64,000 bases of DNA from Flammulina velutipes (Eukaryota; Basidiomycota; Agaricomycetes; Agaricales; Physalacriaceae): the NCBI GenBank assembly GCA_011800155.1, contig CM022375.1, positions 1,798,001 to 1,862,000 on the forward strand, written 5' to 3'. Each line of letters opens with the position of its first letter. Positions within the stretch are counted from its first letter, which is position 1. The notes below the pieces were generated by a model. That model saw nothing but the letters and a program-made list of their open reading frames with translations. It was not told the DNA's origin and searched no databases. The position numbers and the translations under genes are program-made. This document shows positions 8,908-19,117 of the stretch, one piece after another.

Positions 8908-11444
8908 TGGTCGTGTGTGTTGGCGCGAGCCGTATGAATATGTGGTGAGTCCAATTCGTGTTCCCGTGGTGCAGAGAATCTCGGTACGCCTTTCTTATGC
9001 GTCGGAATCGCTATTGTCCGTTCCGAGTTAGGGTCCCTGAGAGTAATGGTTTGTTTTCCGTCAATGTAGTTCCTTGTAACACTTTCGGTAAGTACGCCGA
9101 AAGGTCGTCCTAGTAGAATGTCGTAGGCGACTCCTCGTAGAACGTGGACTTGCAAGAATATCGTAAGGTCGTTTCCGATAGTGAAAGGTACGTTCCGGCA
9201 AACCCCCAGTGCAGACTCAACACCTTTGTTGGCAGACTGGACTTGAATTCGTGTTGAGGTGTCCAATGGTAGTCCGACGTGCTCCCACACTTCTTCTGAC
9301 ATTGCCACTAGTTGCGCCCCTTCGTCCAATATTGCTTCCACCTCGTACTTGTGATCGATCACCGGAGTGATCGCGCGTAAAGCCAGACTTTCCGCGCCGA
9401 CGATCACCCCTTGGTCCGCGAGTGATTGATAGAATGCGTCGATCAATTCCCCCGCTTCCACGGATTCCAAGTTTTCTTCTGAGAGCGGTTCCTCGTCATC
9501 GTCCTCGATGGCGAGCATTCCCGTTTGCGCCACATCTTGTAATATCCTTCGGTTTGATACCACTTCCTTGATGCGTTTCCTAATCTCCGGTGCTACAGCC
9601 AGTAAGTCTTTGTTCGACAAAGTGGACGATCCTCCTAGTATAGTGTCGAAGACTCTATCGCTAGATTCCTTTTCGTTCAGGCCCGGTCCTAATTGGGTAC
9701 GATATTGTTGATCGTCGGCCCGAAAAGGGTTCCTTGATCCGATCTGCGGATTTCCTTTTTGCTGAACCTGTTGTGGCTTAGGTGCTGATGGAGCGGCAGT
9801 GACGGTAGGCTTCGTCTGCTGCGCTTGTTTAGGCAAGACGTATCCTGGTGGAAGGTTCGGTCCGGGCGCTGCATCGTGAGCTGCCTTGGGGTCCACCCCA
9901 AATGGAGGTTTCTTCCACGTCGTCTTTGGTATCTCTACTCCTCGAAATGCCATTCGTTTGCCTGGCGGCATTGGCGGTCCTTTGTAGTTGTTTCCCGGCC
10001 CCGTGTTTTCCTTCTGGTTAAGGTTCAACGTAGCGTTCCAAAACTGTTCAGGTTGTTCGGTGATAATCTCGTTGCTGAGAAAGGTGGAGGAAGGCGGTAT
10101 CCTCGATCCTCCTCCCCCTGGTCGAGTCACTTCCAGTAGGAAAGCCTTCCCTTCTGGTTGTCCCGTTGGTTTGAGATGCGGATTTTTCAGGTTCCACTGC
10201 ACGATACGGTCGTACAGCGATCCTTCTCCCCTTGGGAAGTCCCTGGATCCGTCCCATAACGTGGTCCTTCCACCTGGAGAGATCAAGACTACTTTGTCTT
10301 CGACCGCTTTCCGATGTACTGGACAAACGTTCCAGCTCCTGCATTCGGTTCCTCCGCAGAAACATCTAGGTTGGAACTGATTTCGCCTGGTTGATTCCTC
10401 GAACCTTTGCGTACTCGTGGATTTCACGTTTCCGCCGTTCGCTGGTAGGTTCCTTTGTGGTTGTGGTCCTTGAGCGTTACCTGGTCCATTCTTGTTCTGT
10501 CCCGTCGATACTCCTTGTAGAGTCAGCGCTTGTAGTACCGCTTGTACCACAGCCGCTGGTTCAAATCCTTCGATTTTGACGCTATGTTCTTTTACGCCCG
10601 CTTTCTGGTTGGCGATAAACGTAGAGGTGCCAGTGAGACAGAACTCAGATGCGGATATGAGGTCGGCGAGCTTATGAGGCCTAGTTGGAGGATGGTCTGG
10701 GAATTTGATTTCCAAGCGCCTCTTAACCATTCCTTTCAAAGCTTCTCCCAAGCCACGCTCGAACAGGCGCGCGAGCTCGGGGTCCGAAACCGCACTCTCT
10801 TCCTTGAGAGCTAAACCAATCCTCTCGAATGTCCGCGTATATTCTCCTAGGGTGTGTAGGTCCTGAGGTGGCGCCAGATGACGCTGATCCGATGCGTCCT
10901 GTAAGTCCGATAATTCGTATCGTCCTTTCTCCCTTGCTCCTGGGTACTTGTTGAGCACCGCCTGTACGAAGGCGTCCCATGTTGCCTTGGTTATGACTCC
11001 TAGCGCGGATGTCACATCCTTTGCTTCTGGGATACGGCGCCAGTACTCTCGTGCTTCTGCTGGTAGATAGTACAGGGCGTACTGGATCCAGTCCGCGTCG
11101 TCCTTCTTCCCATGTTCCACACAAAGGTTTTTCACGTCTTCAAGGTAGTCCATCAGGTCTTTCGGATTTTCCGTAAAGGAGGGGGCGCTTTTGTTTCCCC
11201 TTCCCGGCATCGTTTTGTTAGACATGTTGGGTGTAGGTGTATTGTTGGTTGGTGGGTTGGTAGGTGTATTGGTAGGCGCGGGGTTGTCTCCTCGGCCTTG
11301 GTTTCTGGCTTGATGCGCCAGGAATGGATTTGTAGGTGGAATTGTTGTTCCAGGTGGTCTCGCGGTCATGGGTACCGTGAAGTCGAAGGGTTGTAAGGTG
11401 AGGGCAGTAAAGTCGATGTCCAAATCTTCTTGTACCGGAGTCAA
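8904..11444 (-). CDS. Ty3 Gag with C-terminal aspartic protease
   Basis: This 846-residue ORF begins with a Pro/Thr-rich region. A capsid-like helical domain follows (FTENPKDLMDYLEDVKNL, then YYLPAEAREYWRR and FVQAVLNKYPGAREKGRY). A Cys-rich patch (CFCGGTECRSWNVC) does not fit the usual CCHC knuckle. Near the C-terminus a retropepsin-like segment is seen: VEAILDEGAQLVAMSEEVW, then DILLGRPFGVL. The active-site triad reads DEG instead of D-S/T-G; I recall DEG variants in other basidiomycete Ty3 elements. The stop codon overlaps the pol start as ATGA. Confidence 0.85.
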   Translation of the reverse strand: MTPVQEDLDIDFTALTLQPFDFTVPMTARPPGTTIPPTNPFLAHQARNQGRGDNPAPTNTPTNPPTNNTPTPNMSNKTMPGRGNKSAPSFTENPKDLMDYLEDVKNLCVEHGKKDDADWIQYALYYLPAEAREYWRRIPEAKDVTSALGVITKATWDAFVQAVLNKYPGAREKGRYELSDLQDASDQRHLAPPQDLHTLGEYTRTFERIGLALKEESAVSDPELARLFERGLGEALKGMVKRRLEIKFPDHPPTRPHKLADLISASEFCLTGTSTFIANQKAGVKEHSVKIEGFEPAAVVQAVLQALTLQGVSTGQNKNGPGNAQGPQPQRNLPANGGNVKSTSTQRFEESTRRNQFQPRCFCGGTECRSWNVCPVHRKAVEDKVVLISPGGRTTLWDGSRDFPRGEGSLYDRIVQWNLKNPHLKPTGQPEGKAFLLEVTRPGGGGSRIPPSSTFLSNEIITEQPEQFWNATLNLNQKENTGPGNNYKGPPMPPGKRMAFRGVEIPKTTWKKPPFGVDPKAAHDAAPGPNLPPGYVLPKQAQQTKPTVTAAPSAPKPQQVQQKGNPQIGSRNPFRADDQQYRTQLGPGLNEKESSDRVFDTILGGSSTLSNKDLLAVAPEIRKRIKEVVSNRRILQDVAQTGMLAIEDDDEEPLSEENLESVEAGELIDAFYQSLADQGVIVGAESLALRAITPVIDHKYEVEAILDEGAQLVAMSEEVWEHVGLPLDTSTRIQVQSANKGVESALGVCRNVPFTIGNDLTIFLQVHVLRGVAYDILLGRPFGVLTESVTRNYIDGKQTITLRDPNSERTIAIPTHKKGVPRFSAPREHELDSPHIHTARANTHDQ

Positions 11445-11634
11445 CGGGTTTACTGGCTCTCCTCTGTCCTCGGGGTCTTCGGTTGTACGAACTTTCTTCG
11501 CGAATCTACCGCTGCTCTCTCTCGGCCTCTTTCCTCCAGCCAGAGTCCGACCCTCGGTTGATTCCTAGACTCCTTTGTCTCGCGACGACAAGGAAAGTGT
11601 TCGGAAGAACAAATGGGATCCTTGTTGTAGTATC

Positions 11635-11652
11635 CCCTCGCGGTGGGCTCCA
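11635..11652 (-). other. Primer binding site
   Basis: Two bases inside the 5' LTR the minus strand reads TGGAGCCCACCGCGAGGG. It begins with TGG, complementary to the CCA end of a tRNA, as expected for minus-strand priming. The implied tRNA 3' end is CGCGGTGGGCTCCA. I cannot name the isoacceptor with confidence. Confidence 0.7.
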
Positions 11653-11654
11653 GA

Positions 11655-12445
11655 TATAGATCTCTTAACGAGTCTGAGTTCGTTGTGATGTTGAGGGGAC
11701 TACCCGGTGGATTCCTGCTCTTGTTCTGGCGCACCGAGGTCGCAGACCTTGGTAGGTGAAGAAGTCGGGCAGCGAGCTGTCGCAGATGACGGTGGCGCTT
11801 CCAAGTACGCGTTCGTCGAAGTACTAACGCGTGCGCGAAAGTATAGGTTCCAAAAGTCTCTCGACAGTTGCAAGGGGCTTCTGTGTTGATATTGTGGGGT
11901 GATAATTCTATATATGTGTTTCTACGACATGCTACAGTATTTATACTGTACGCTGTCGGCTTTCTCTTCCGTCTAGTTCTACGCTTAGGCCTCTCGATGC
12001 CTGCGTCATGTACCCTGATCGAGCGATCGTGCGACGATCCGGGGTTTGAGTCCGTGATGTGATTGGCGTTCCGTCGCGTCGAGTCAGACCACCTCGCGAT
12101 ATGACTCTTCGAGGGTGGTAATTCTCTCCGTTCCTGTCGGCTTTGGCATCCAGATTCCCGAAGGTGCCTGGGCGCCATGCATGGCGCACAGCCTTGGTGT
12201 AATCTCTTCCCATCGATCTGGATCTTCTCGTTATCGATCGTTGCAATCCATCGATTAGTTCGGTAGCTTCCGTGTTCTGAAACGTCCATGCTTGTGCCGT
12301 GTGAAGTGCTGCGCCATATGTTCCTAATGCGGACGCGCCGTGGATGGCGCGTTCACACGTTCCGACCTATATGGCGCTGGCGCCGTCGTGCGCCACACCC
12401 ATGTTTAGTATCAGTTCTGCACTCAGCCCAAGTGCAGGCTGTACA
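11655..12445 (-). repeat. 5' LTR of the Ty3 element
   Basis: It matches 947-1737 over 791 bp, with only two mismatches noticed. In element orientation it holds TATAAATA at 11945-11938, which could start the genomic transcript. ATGT follows at 12446-12449 as the second target duplication. Confidence 0.9.
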
Positions 12446-12479
12446 ATGTCAAGGTGAGGTGAATGGTAGAAAGACGTAC

Positions 12480-13370
12480 AGAAGTTTTTAAATTTCTGAT
12501 CGACCCGTTCGTCGATAATATCTAGAACAGGTTTCGTGCTCTCCACCATCTCGGCTTTGGCGTTCACGGTGACGACGGCTGCTTTCTGGGCAGTCGCCTT
12601 CGTGCGGAGAGCTCGAGCTTGCGCAACCAGGTCGTAGCGCGCAAGGTCGATCTCGTCACCAAAGGCCTTGACGACCGAAGTGATGTATTCAGTCCAGTTA
12701 ACGTTCGGGTCAGAGCCACCTCCTTCAGCAATGATGGAGGTGCTATACTGGGTGAGCTCGATGTTGAGGGTGAAACATCGGACTCGACGGTCGGTCGCTT
12801 TCGAGGTAAGGTCCACTGATTTCTGATACCGGAGTATCTGAAACTTTGTGGCCTCGAGGAGCGTCGCGTCGAGTACGGCGTTGAACGCGTCTTGGGACAC
12901 CTGGAGTTCTTCGGTTGCCGCCTCAGCGAACTGAGGTGAGAACGTGAAGACAGGCCCTTTGAGCGTGTTACGGATCAACGCTGGGATGGCGTCGTCCGCC
13001 GCCTCCGCCATGAACTTGTCACGGTTATTCACCGCCTGAAGATTCCTCGACATAGCAGCACGAAAGTCCTTCACGGATTTCTTGTACATTGTGAGGAACT
13101 CGGCGATGACGTTGGGAGGGGGGTCTTTGCAGTGGGGGCACGTTGGATGTGTGCAGCCCAGCTGGCCGTGTGCGCGGTAAACGACGCAGACGGTCCCTTG
13201 CCCGAAGGCGTAGGTGCAAATGACAGGGAGGGTGGCGTGTCCAGAGACTTAGGGTCGGTGACAGAGTGTCCGCCGCCAGAGTCGGTTCTGGGCCTCTTGT
13301 TGGGTCCACGGCTGGAATCGTCTTGATCCATGGTACGCGCGTTCTTGATTCTGTTCGTTTCAGCCATCAT
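12480..13370 (-). pseudogene. 5' part of the ORF interrupted by the Ty3 element
   Basis: The minus strand starts at MMAETNRIKNARTMDQDDSS and has a basic, NLS-like KRPRTDSGGGH segment. The frame then changes. The downstream frame (from about 13245) has a Cys/His patch (QLGCTHPTCPHCKDPP) and a long helical region (KKSVKDFRAAMSRNLQAVNN; then DQKFKNF). The exon ends at 12480 with donor GTACGT at 12479-12474, and the Ty3 element lies in that intron. An intron or one-base shift near 13190-13260 must link the two frames. I do not recognise the protein; it is probably the first ORF of the RT-bearing element. Confidence 0.5.
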
Positions 13371-14246
13371 CCAGGGAAGATAGAGCGAAGATCGAATGTG
13401 CGTGAGCGGCGGCGATAGCTGAAGGAATCGGTAGATACTCGGTCTGATTGGCGACGAGGCGTTGGAGGACGACGACGGCGACGAGGTAGACAGCGAGGAC
13501 AGATCTGATAGAGGTCCGTCGAGATCCAGCGTGAAAAAGAGGTATTTGGGAGGTAGGCGTTAGGCGAGTAAGCTTTGAGAAGGGCGTCTTCGTCGATGCC
13601 TGTTCGAGGCGATTATGCGTCGAGCGACAGTATGAAATCGGATTAAAACGCGCAAACAGAAGAGAGCGAAGTTGAGGCGAAGGAGTGAATATCCAGCGCC
13701 GGCGAGTCGATATGTGTAGTAGCAAGGTGAGAGAAAGAAAGTGGCTGCGACGGGGACCACCGTTTCGTCTGTAAAGAGACTCGTCAGGCAGCAGGTCAGT
13801 CGACCAAGACATCCCTTACGTAATGTTCTCACGCGCACATGATCAAGAACGCGTCGCGTAAACGCGTGGTTCAGGAAGTGGGTGGGTACATACTGCACTA
13901 GCTAGCGGCGGAATTGATCACTCGACAGCACTATGAACTAGCTAGGTCGCCTGTCTGAATTCAATCTTTGCTGCGTAGGGACTAAAGTGCGAGGCGTGGT
14001 ATGATTGAACGTGTATGTACTCCATCCAGGAGAGTATCATAATCCAGTCGGTCCAACATGGATTAGATGAGTTACTCTCCACACGCCGTCATCGATGTAG
14101 ACACTGACCCCCGAAGGGAAGGAGCCGGGGCTCATATCAATGGTTCTACAAGGAGACCTTGTGGTGGTGGGTGGGTACGGACAGGCGAAACGAAATAGCT
14201 GGCTTGTAATCAAATACATTTTTTGACACGATACGTAGGCTGAGAT
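13371..14246. other. No convincing gene; possible 5' region of the interrupted ORF
   Basis: The open frames here are low in domain content and overlap on both strands. I see no RNA gene and no repeat end in it. Confidence 0.4.
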
Positions 14247-14293
14247 GAACTACTTCTAATTAACGGCCAGCGGCCGTTAATTAGGATAGTTCA
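14247..14293. repeat. Perfect 13 bp inverted repeat (hairpin)
   Basis: CTAATTAACGGCC at 14256-14268 and its exact complement at 14272-14284 are split by AGC. Outer arms GAACTA and TAGTTC extend the symmetry. It could be a short foldback element, a recombination site or a dyad operator; nothing else marks its role. Confidence 0.6.
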
Positions 14294-14408
14294 TCAACAA
14301 CCGAAGCTTTCATCTTGCAAGAATTTGTGAGGATTCCTTCCGCTACGTGGATCTGTATTCTAATGATAATTGTAGATCAATGTCACGCGTAAACTTCCAA
14401 GCACATGC

Positions 14409-15427
14409 ATGGCTAGTGCTCCGAGTGTAGTGGTAAACATGCTGCCAACACCAGGGACCAGTGCAGAATCGCTCTCTCAGCCAAGCGAGGCATCTCTGGT
14501 GGCGGAACGAGTGCTAGCAGCTCAGCTTAGGACGAGATCGCTTGGAAAGCGCAAAGCGTTGGACTCTGGTGGAGATCCTGGACCTCGTTTCAAGCGAGGC
14601 TATGTCTTTACTCCGCGTGTATCATTATCTGCTCAATCAACGGAGCCTCCCTTCATTTCTTCCACTTATACTGCTACTCCGCTCCCCTCTCCACCTAATC
14701 GTATCCTCAATAACCCGCAGATCCAAGCCTCACTGGCTGCGCTATCCACCTATATCAAAGTCTCTACTCCCTTTGATGTTGACCGTCTTGAACACATCCT
14801 CTCCACTCATTCCAACCAACCTTTTGTTGCCTCTGTCATTTGTTCACTTTGTGTAGGCTTCTGGCTGTGTCACAATGGCGAGTGGGAGCAGCATCTGAAG
14901 GAGCACTATGAGAACTACTCAGACGACCCGGTGAACTTGGCTGAGATCCGAAAATACCGTGATCAGGAGGTGACTGCAGGTCATTGGAGCCCAGCACTTC
15001 CGGCCAACTTTCAGCTGCTTCCTGGCATGCACGTCTCATCGATGTTTGTTGTCTGGCAGCACGATGGTGACAAGGAGAAGGCTCACATCGTGATGGACCA
15101 CTCAGGCAATGGTCTCAACGATGGCATCTCTTGTGAAGACGCCAAAGTCCGGTACGACGATATGCATTCATTTGCACAAGTCCTGGATGATGTGCACCGC
15201 TCTCACCCTCACGAAGACCTTGTTCTCTTCAAGAGCGATGTCTCCAAGGCATTCCTTATCCTCTCAGTGCATCCAATTTGGCAGCTGCACCAAGTTGTCA
15301 CTGTGGATGGCTGATTCCACCTCGTTTGTTGCCTTATCCTGGGCACGCGGACATCACCTCATTGTTGGTGTTCGCTTTCTGGCCTTCTCAACTGGGCTGC
15401 CTGGCAGTTAGGCATTCCAGACCTCGG
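14409..15427 (+). pseudogene. Truncated reverse transcriptase gene (DIRS/Ty3-like)
   Basis: The ORF begins MASAPSVVVNMLPTPG, has a charged region with GKRKALD, then an RT N-terminal region with FDVDRLEHILSTHSNQPFV. RT fingers and palm motifs follow (HVSSMFVVWQHDGDKEKAHI, VMDHSGNGLNDG, LVLFKSDVSKAFL with the first catalytic Asp, HPIWQLHQVVTVDG). An in-frame TGA stands where an Arg (CGA) is usual. Recognisable sequence continues past it (CLILGTRTSP, LGIPDLGIWKGL) until a repeat starts at 15428. The catalytic YxDD box is missing. I recall this RT type from multicopy agaricomycete elements; the exact clade is uncertain. Confidence 0.65.
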
Positions 15428-16767
15428 CATCTGGAAAGGCCTTATAATCTTTGGTTAACTCAAGTTAAATATTTTCAAACTATGTAACTTAAATCTGTAG
15501 AGTTATCTTCAAGCGGAAAAGTTACCTGTGAATATTTGTATTCTAACAACTGTCTTAATATAACTGCAAGTTCTATAAAGATAACTTCAGGCAAGCCAAG
15601 ATATAATACATATATATCTTGTCTGAAGTTACATCAAGTTATCCCAAGACAATTATGTTATCATATGTATTTGTAGGTTACTTAAGTTATCCATAGTTAG
15701 AGCTCATATATGCACTAACTTGAGCTGTCTTGAAGCTGACTGATGTCATCTTGGGTTATCTTTACATGCCTTTAGTAAACTGTGTGCAATGCTTGGATTA
15801 GAATAGCTCAGAAACATGATTATGATAACAAGAAATCCAAGTCAAATTAGTATTTTAGCTATAACTTGGGGTGCGTATCTGTAATTCCCACGATGATATA
15901 AGTGTTTTGTAGCTCTAATTGTACGCTTTCTGACAGTATATAATACTTGTACCTTCCAGTCAAGTATAATAGTGCTATTACTTGAACACAAGAAACAGGG
16001 AATTAATTGAATAGCTTATGGCCGGAGCTGCACCCCTTATTTTCTCACGGTGATAGGCATCAAGTCCAACAGGCAGGCAATTTAGGTCCGGACCTCCGGA
16101 CCCAAACCCTATGCTCTGGTCATGTGACTTTATGTTGGTATTTAAACCAGAGCTGAGCTCTGATCCCATCATTCCTCTCTTGACCTCCTTCCTCCATGTT
16201 CTCTCTTTAAATCTTCAAGTCTTGGATGTTCTCTTGGTATGTGGACTTGCTTCTTCTTTTCTTATGTTTGCTAATCATTGTCTCTTGTTCAAGGGTGCTC
16301 TCTTTTGACTGTGTTCAATGTTCTGGTATATGTATTGTACTTTTCTCTTGGATTCTTGACTAACTTGATACTTTTAGATATTTCTTGAAACTATTACTAT
16401 TGTATTGATTGTAGTATTATGTACTTGTTAGTTGATAGTATGATGAATATTATATTCTTTTTGCAATCTTTTAAAACTATTTGAATCTTTTAACTCTCTT
16501 AGAAAGCTTCTTAAAGTCTACTTAAAGCATTATCTAGACAATCATAAGTTACTACAAAGTTGTTCTTGAGGTATATCAGAGATAGCTAGAGACAAGGTTC
16601 ATCATTACTAACAACTTGAGATAACTCAAGTAGATTTGCATATAACTATATTTAACTTAAGTTAAGCTAAGCGGTGAACCTTGTCTTAAGTAGCTTTGAC
16701 TAACTTTTAGCCTTATGAGCTTTAAGTTATCTATAGCTAACATAAGATATATAGGCCTTTCCTGATG
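15428..16767 (+). mobile_element. CATCWGG element, copy A
   Basis: This 1340 bp AT-rich element starts CATCTGGAAAGGCC and ends GGCCTTTCCTGATG. It matches copy B (19118-20569) in inverted orientation over nearly its whole length. It encodes nothing obvious but contains a promoter-like TGTTGGTATTTAAACC near 16134. No clear TA flank is seen here, unlike copy B. It cuts off the RT pseudogene. Confidence 0.7.
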
Positions 16768-17445
16768 TCTTCTAGTATTTCTTCTTTTATTATTCAATTA
16801 TTATATTATCCTATTACTTTTAATGAGACATTTATTTTCTGCTATCTTTAACTGAAATGTCAAGTATTATTGAGACCTCTAGTTACTGCTTGAGGATGAA
16901 CTAAAGGATTCCTCTTGTAAACCTTCAGCTAAGTTGGAGTACAAGACTATGCCCAAAGTTATATATAAGTTTCCAGATAGTAAAGGTTCAAGACAAGACA
17001 ATACCTACGGTATACTTTAGTTGTTCGAGGTATACTTAGTGTTACTATTAGTTCACCTCAGTCTGCTTCAGGTCTAACCTTGATCTGAACCTTGTCTTCA
17101 GGTTTAGCTGCACCTGAGTAACCTAAGTGTACCTGATAGACTTAGGTTAATCGAGAGCAGAAGGACATTTCCTGATGTTTTTAAGGATAGCTCAGCTGCA
17201 GTCTAAACCACACTCAATGGGGACTGGGTTTTTTAATCAGGTTCTTTCAAGTAGTTAGATGACTGTCCTGAGACAGCGCCGGGAACATCGATGGCACAGG
17301 CAATGGTTAAACTTCAATTACTTAAAGTAGCTCCAATGGCTCTACGTTCCTTTTGCTTTCAGATTCAAAGTCACCTATGTGACAGAACTTCTATTCAATC
17401 CTATCGAGCTAACTGACAGTAAATACTGCTTTGTGAGCTGCGTAG

Positions 17446-18135
17446 GGCTTTAAGGTCCGGTCTCGGTCCGGTCTTTTTCATTTTTTTTCAAGGACCGCCA
17501 ACCAGAGCAGTCCTTCGTTTTCTTCTTTTTGCAAGGACTATCAACCGGGACCAGTCTTTTAATTAGACCGTCGCGACTGCAGTCCGGTCTTTCCAGTCTA
17601 ACCGGGGGCCAGTCCGGACTGCAGTCCAACTGGTCCATAGCGCATCCCAAGGTCGAGTCGCGTACACAAAAATGTGCATCTAGTAAGGATTGAACTCAAG
17701 ACCTCACCTATTACAGGTGAAATTGAGGTGTTCTAACCACTAAACCACAGTGTCTTGTTATATGTAGTAACTTTATACAATATACTATGTCATCATCAAA
17801 ATTTCAACTCATAATTATGTATTCAAGTGTTCATTTAAGAGGGTAAACATTGTAATTATTCAATTCAACTTGATATATGAGCTGAAATATATGTTTTTGT
17901 ACTCTAAACTAGCTAAAATATGTCTGAACACCCTTTGGTAGTCCGTTTTACTATGGACTGGTCCATGACTGGTTGCACCAGTCTTTTGGCAGTTCTAAAT
18001 ATTCTCATCCAACCTCAGGACTGCCAACTGGGACCAGTCTTTTTTCCGACCGGTCTTTTTTTCTTGGCGGTCTTTTTGCGGTCCGGTCCAGTCCAGTTGG
18101 CAGTCGTTTGGCAGTCCATAGGACCAGACCTTAAA
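17446..18135. mobile_element. CCGGTC-rich foldback element with tRNA-like core
   Basis: The ends are inverted (GGGCTTTAAGGTCYGGTC at the left, GACCTTAAAGGCCTAGGG at the right). Both 200 bp arms are built from degenerate GGTCCGGTC and CAGTCC repeats. GCTGCGT occurs on both outer sides and may be the target duplication. A related fragment is at 28815-28870. It is non-coding. Confidence 0.55.
17683..17752 (-). ncRNA. tRNA-like pol III promoter segment (SINE-like or decayed tRNA)
   Basis: On the minus strand an A box (TGGTTTAGTGG, 17747-17737) is followed about 40 bases later by a B box (GTTCAATCC, 17695-17687). A D-arm-like GTTT/GAAC pairing is present, and TCACCT..AGGTGA forms a hairpin between the boxes. 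The T stem pairs poorly and no full cloverleaf closes, so this is more likely a tRNA-derived element or tRNA pseudogene than a working tRNA. Confidence 0.5.
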
Positions 18136-19117
18136 GGCCTAGGGCTGCGTCTACTGGGGGTCTAAGCTAGTTTACAGTATGCCAACGAGCGTATTATATA
18201 GATATTTCTAAAGAGCGTGACTAAAGCTGGTTTACTGTATTTTACCTGCCACAGGAGCAGCCGCCACATTGGCAGGCCCGTGAACCTCATTGTGCCCTGG
18301 GCCATATGGCCTTCATCATTCTTAGCTAGGTATTTGTCCTGGATGCACCCAATGAGGAGTGACATACCGCGCGGGCACACAGCTCCTGAGTGATCCAAGA
18401 TCAGCTGGCATGATTGTCCCATGTGCATCTCTCCATTCTTAGATGATCCGCACAGGCCTTCGATTAGCACCCGCATGGTCCATCTTGCCTTGTGTTTTTC
18501 CTCTCTCGATAGAGAGACCTTATTTCCAATAATGCCCCGCCCAGGAATCGGGCCCGTCGTGGTGGCGGCTCAACTCCTAGGTGGGTCCTACAGTGCCTCT
18601 GGCGTTTCCTATGCAGAGCCCGAATGCTATCCAACAGAGGGACTTGGGTTTCTGTGCTCGATCTGGGAGATCTGCCCGATCTGGATTATATTGATGAGAT
18701 CCAGGAAATCAGAGCGTGATTCAGGAATAAGGTTTACTTCCCCTGAGATCATGACTCATGACATGACATGCCTTTGATAGATTCGATGGTTGACCTCTGT
18801 CCTCTGTGTTTTGGTAGCTAAGTCCGTACAAGTGTGGCGTGTGGTTCGTGAACTGTGCTGGAAGAGTGGGATCCTTATTTCTAAGTACCCGACACGATGA
18901 CAGATGCAAGGCTGAGTACTTGTTTATTGATCGACCTAAGTCGAGTCACTTGTATTGTAGTTTTAGGTTCCTCCTGCTTCGAGAGCGGGATCGACTGCCT
19001 AGTCGAATCAGTACATGACTTCAAGGTTCCAAGAATGAGTCCCAGTAACAAGGACCTTCTCCGTACTGCTAGCCTGGTGTAAAGTAGTATATTCCGTCCA
19101 TTAATGCCTTCTTCCTA
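18136..19117. other. Decayed repeat sequence
   Basis: No intact gene is seen. A 104-codon minus ORF (18476-18162) has several Cys and His but I cannot place it. The right 220 bases (18893-19117) match 27926-28124 closely, and the match resumes beyond copy B at 20570, so this is a dispersed repeat. Confidence 0.45.

Larger units (their letters stand above)
947..12445 (-). mobile_element. Ty3/Gypsy LTR retrotransposon with antisense ORF module
   Basis: An 11.5 kb element is read on the minus strand: 5' LTR (11655-12445), primer site, gag with protease, RT-RNase H, integrase, a 3 kb region with plus-strand ORFs, polypurine tract and 3' LTR (947-1737). The domain order protease, RT, RNase H, integrase defines Ty3/Gypsy (Metaviridae). 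No chromodomain is seen after the integrase. The LTRs differ at only two of 791 positions that I could find, so the insertion is recent. The coding part is nevertheless broken twice by single-base shifts. It sits in an intron of the flanking minus-strand gene. Confidence 0.9.

Noticed and set aside
13360..13898. Overlapping 112-150 codon minus ORFs
   Set aside because: Rich in Arg/Leu/Ser with no domain, overlapping in two frames; more likely the 5' region of the interrupted gene.
18162..18476. 104-codon minus ORF with several Cys and His
   Set aside because: It looked transposase-like but I could not match a family, and the surrounding DNA is decayed repeat.
18897..19082. 61-codon ORF conserved at 27928-28113
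   Set aside because: Open in both copies, but it is part of a dispersed repeat and changes are not biased towards silent sites by eye.
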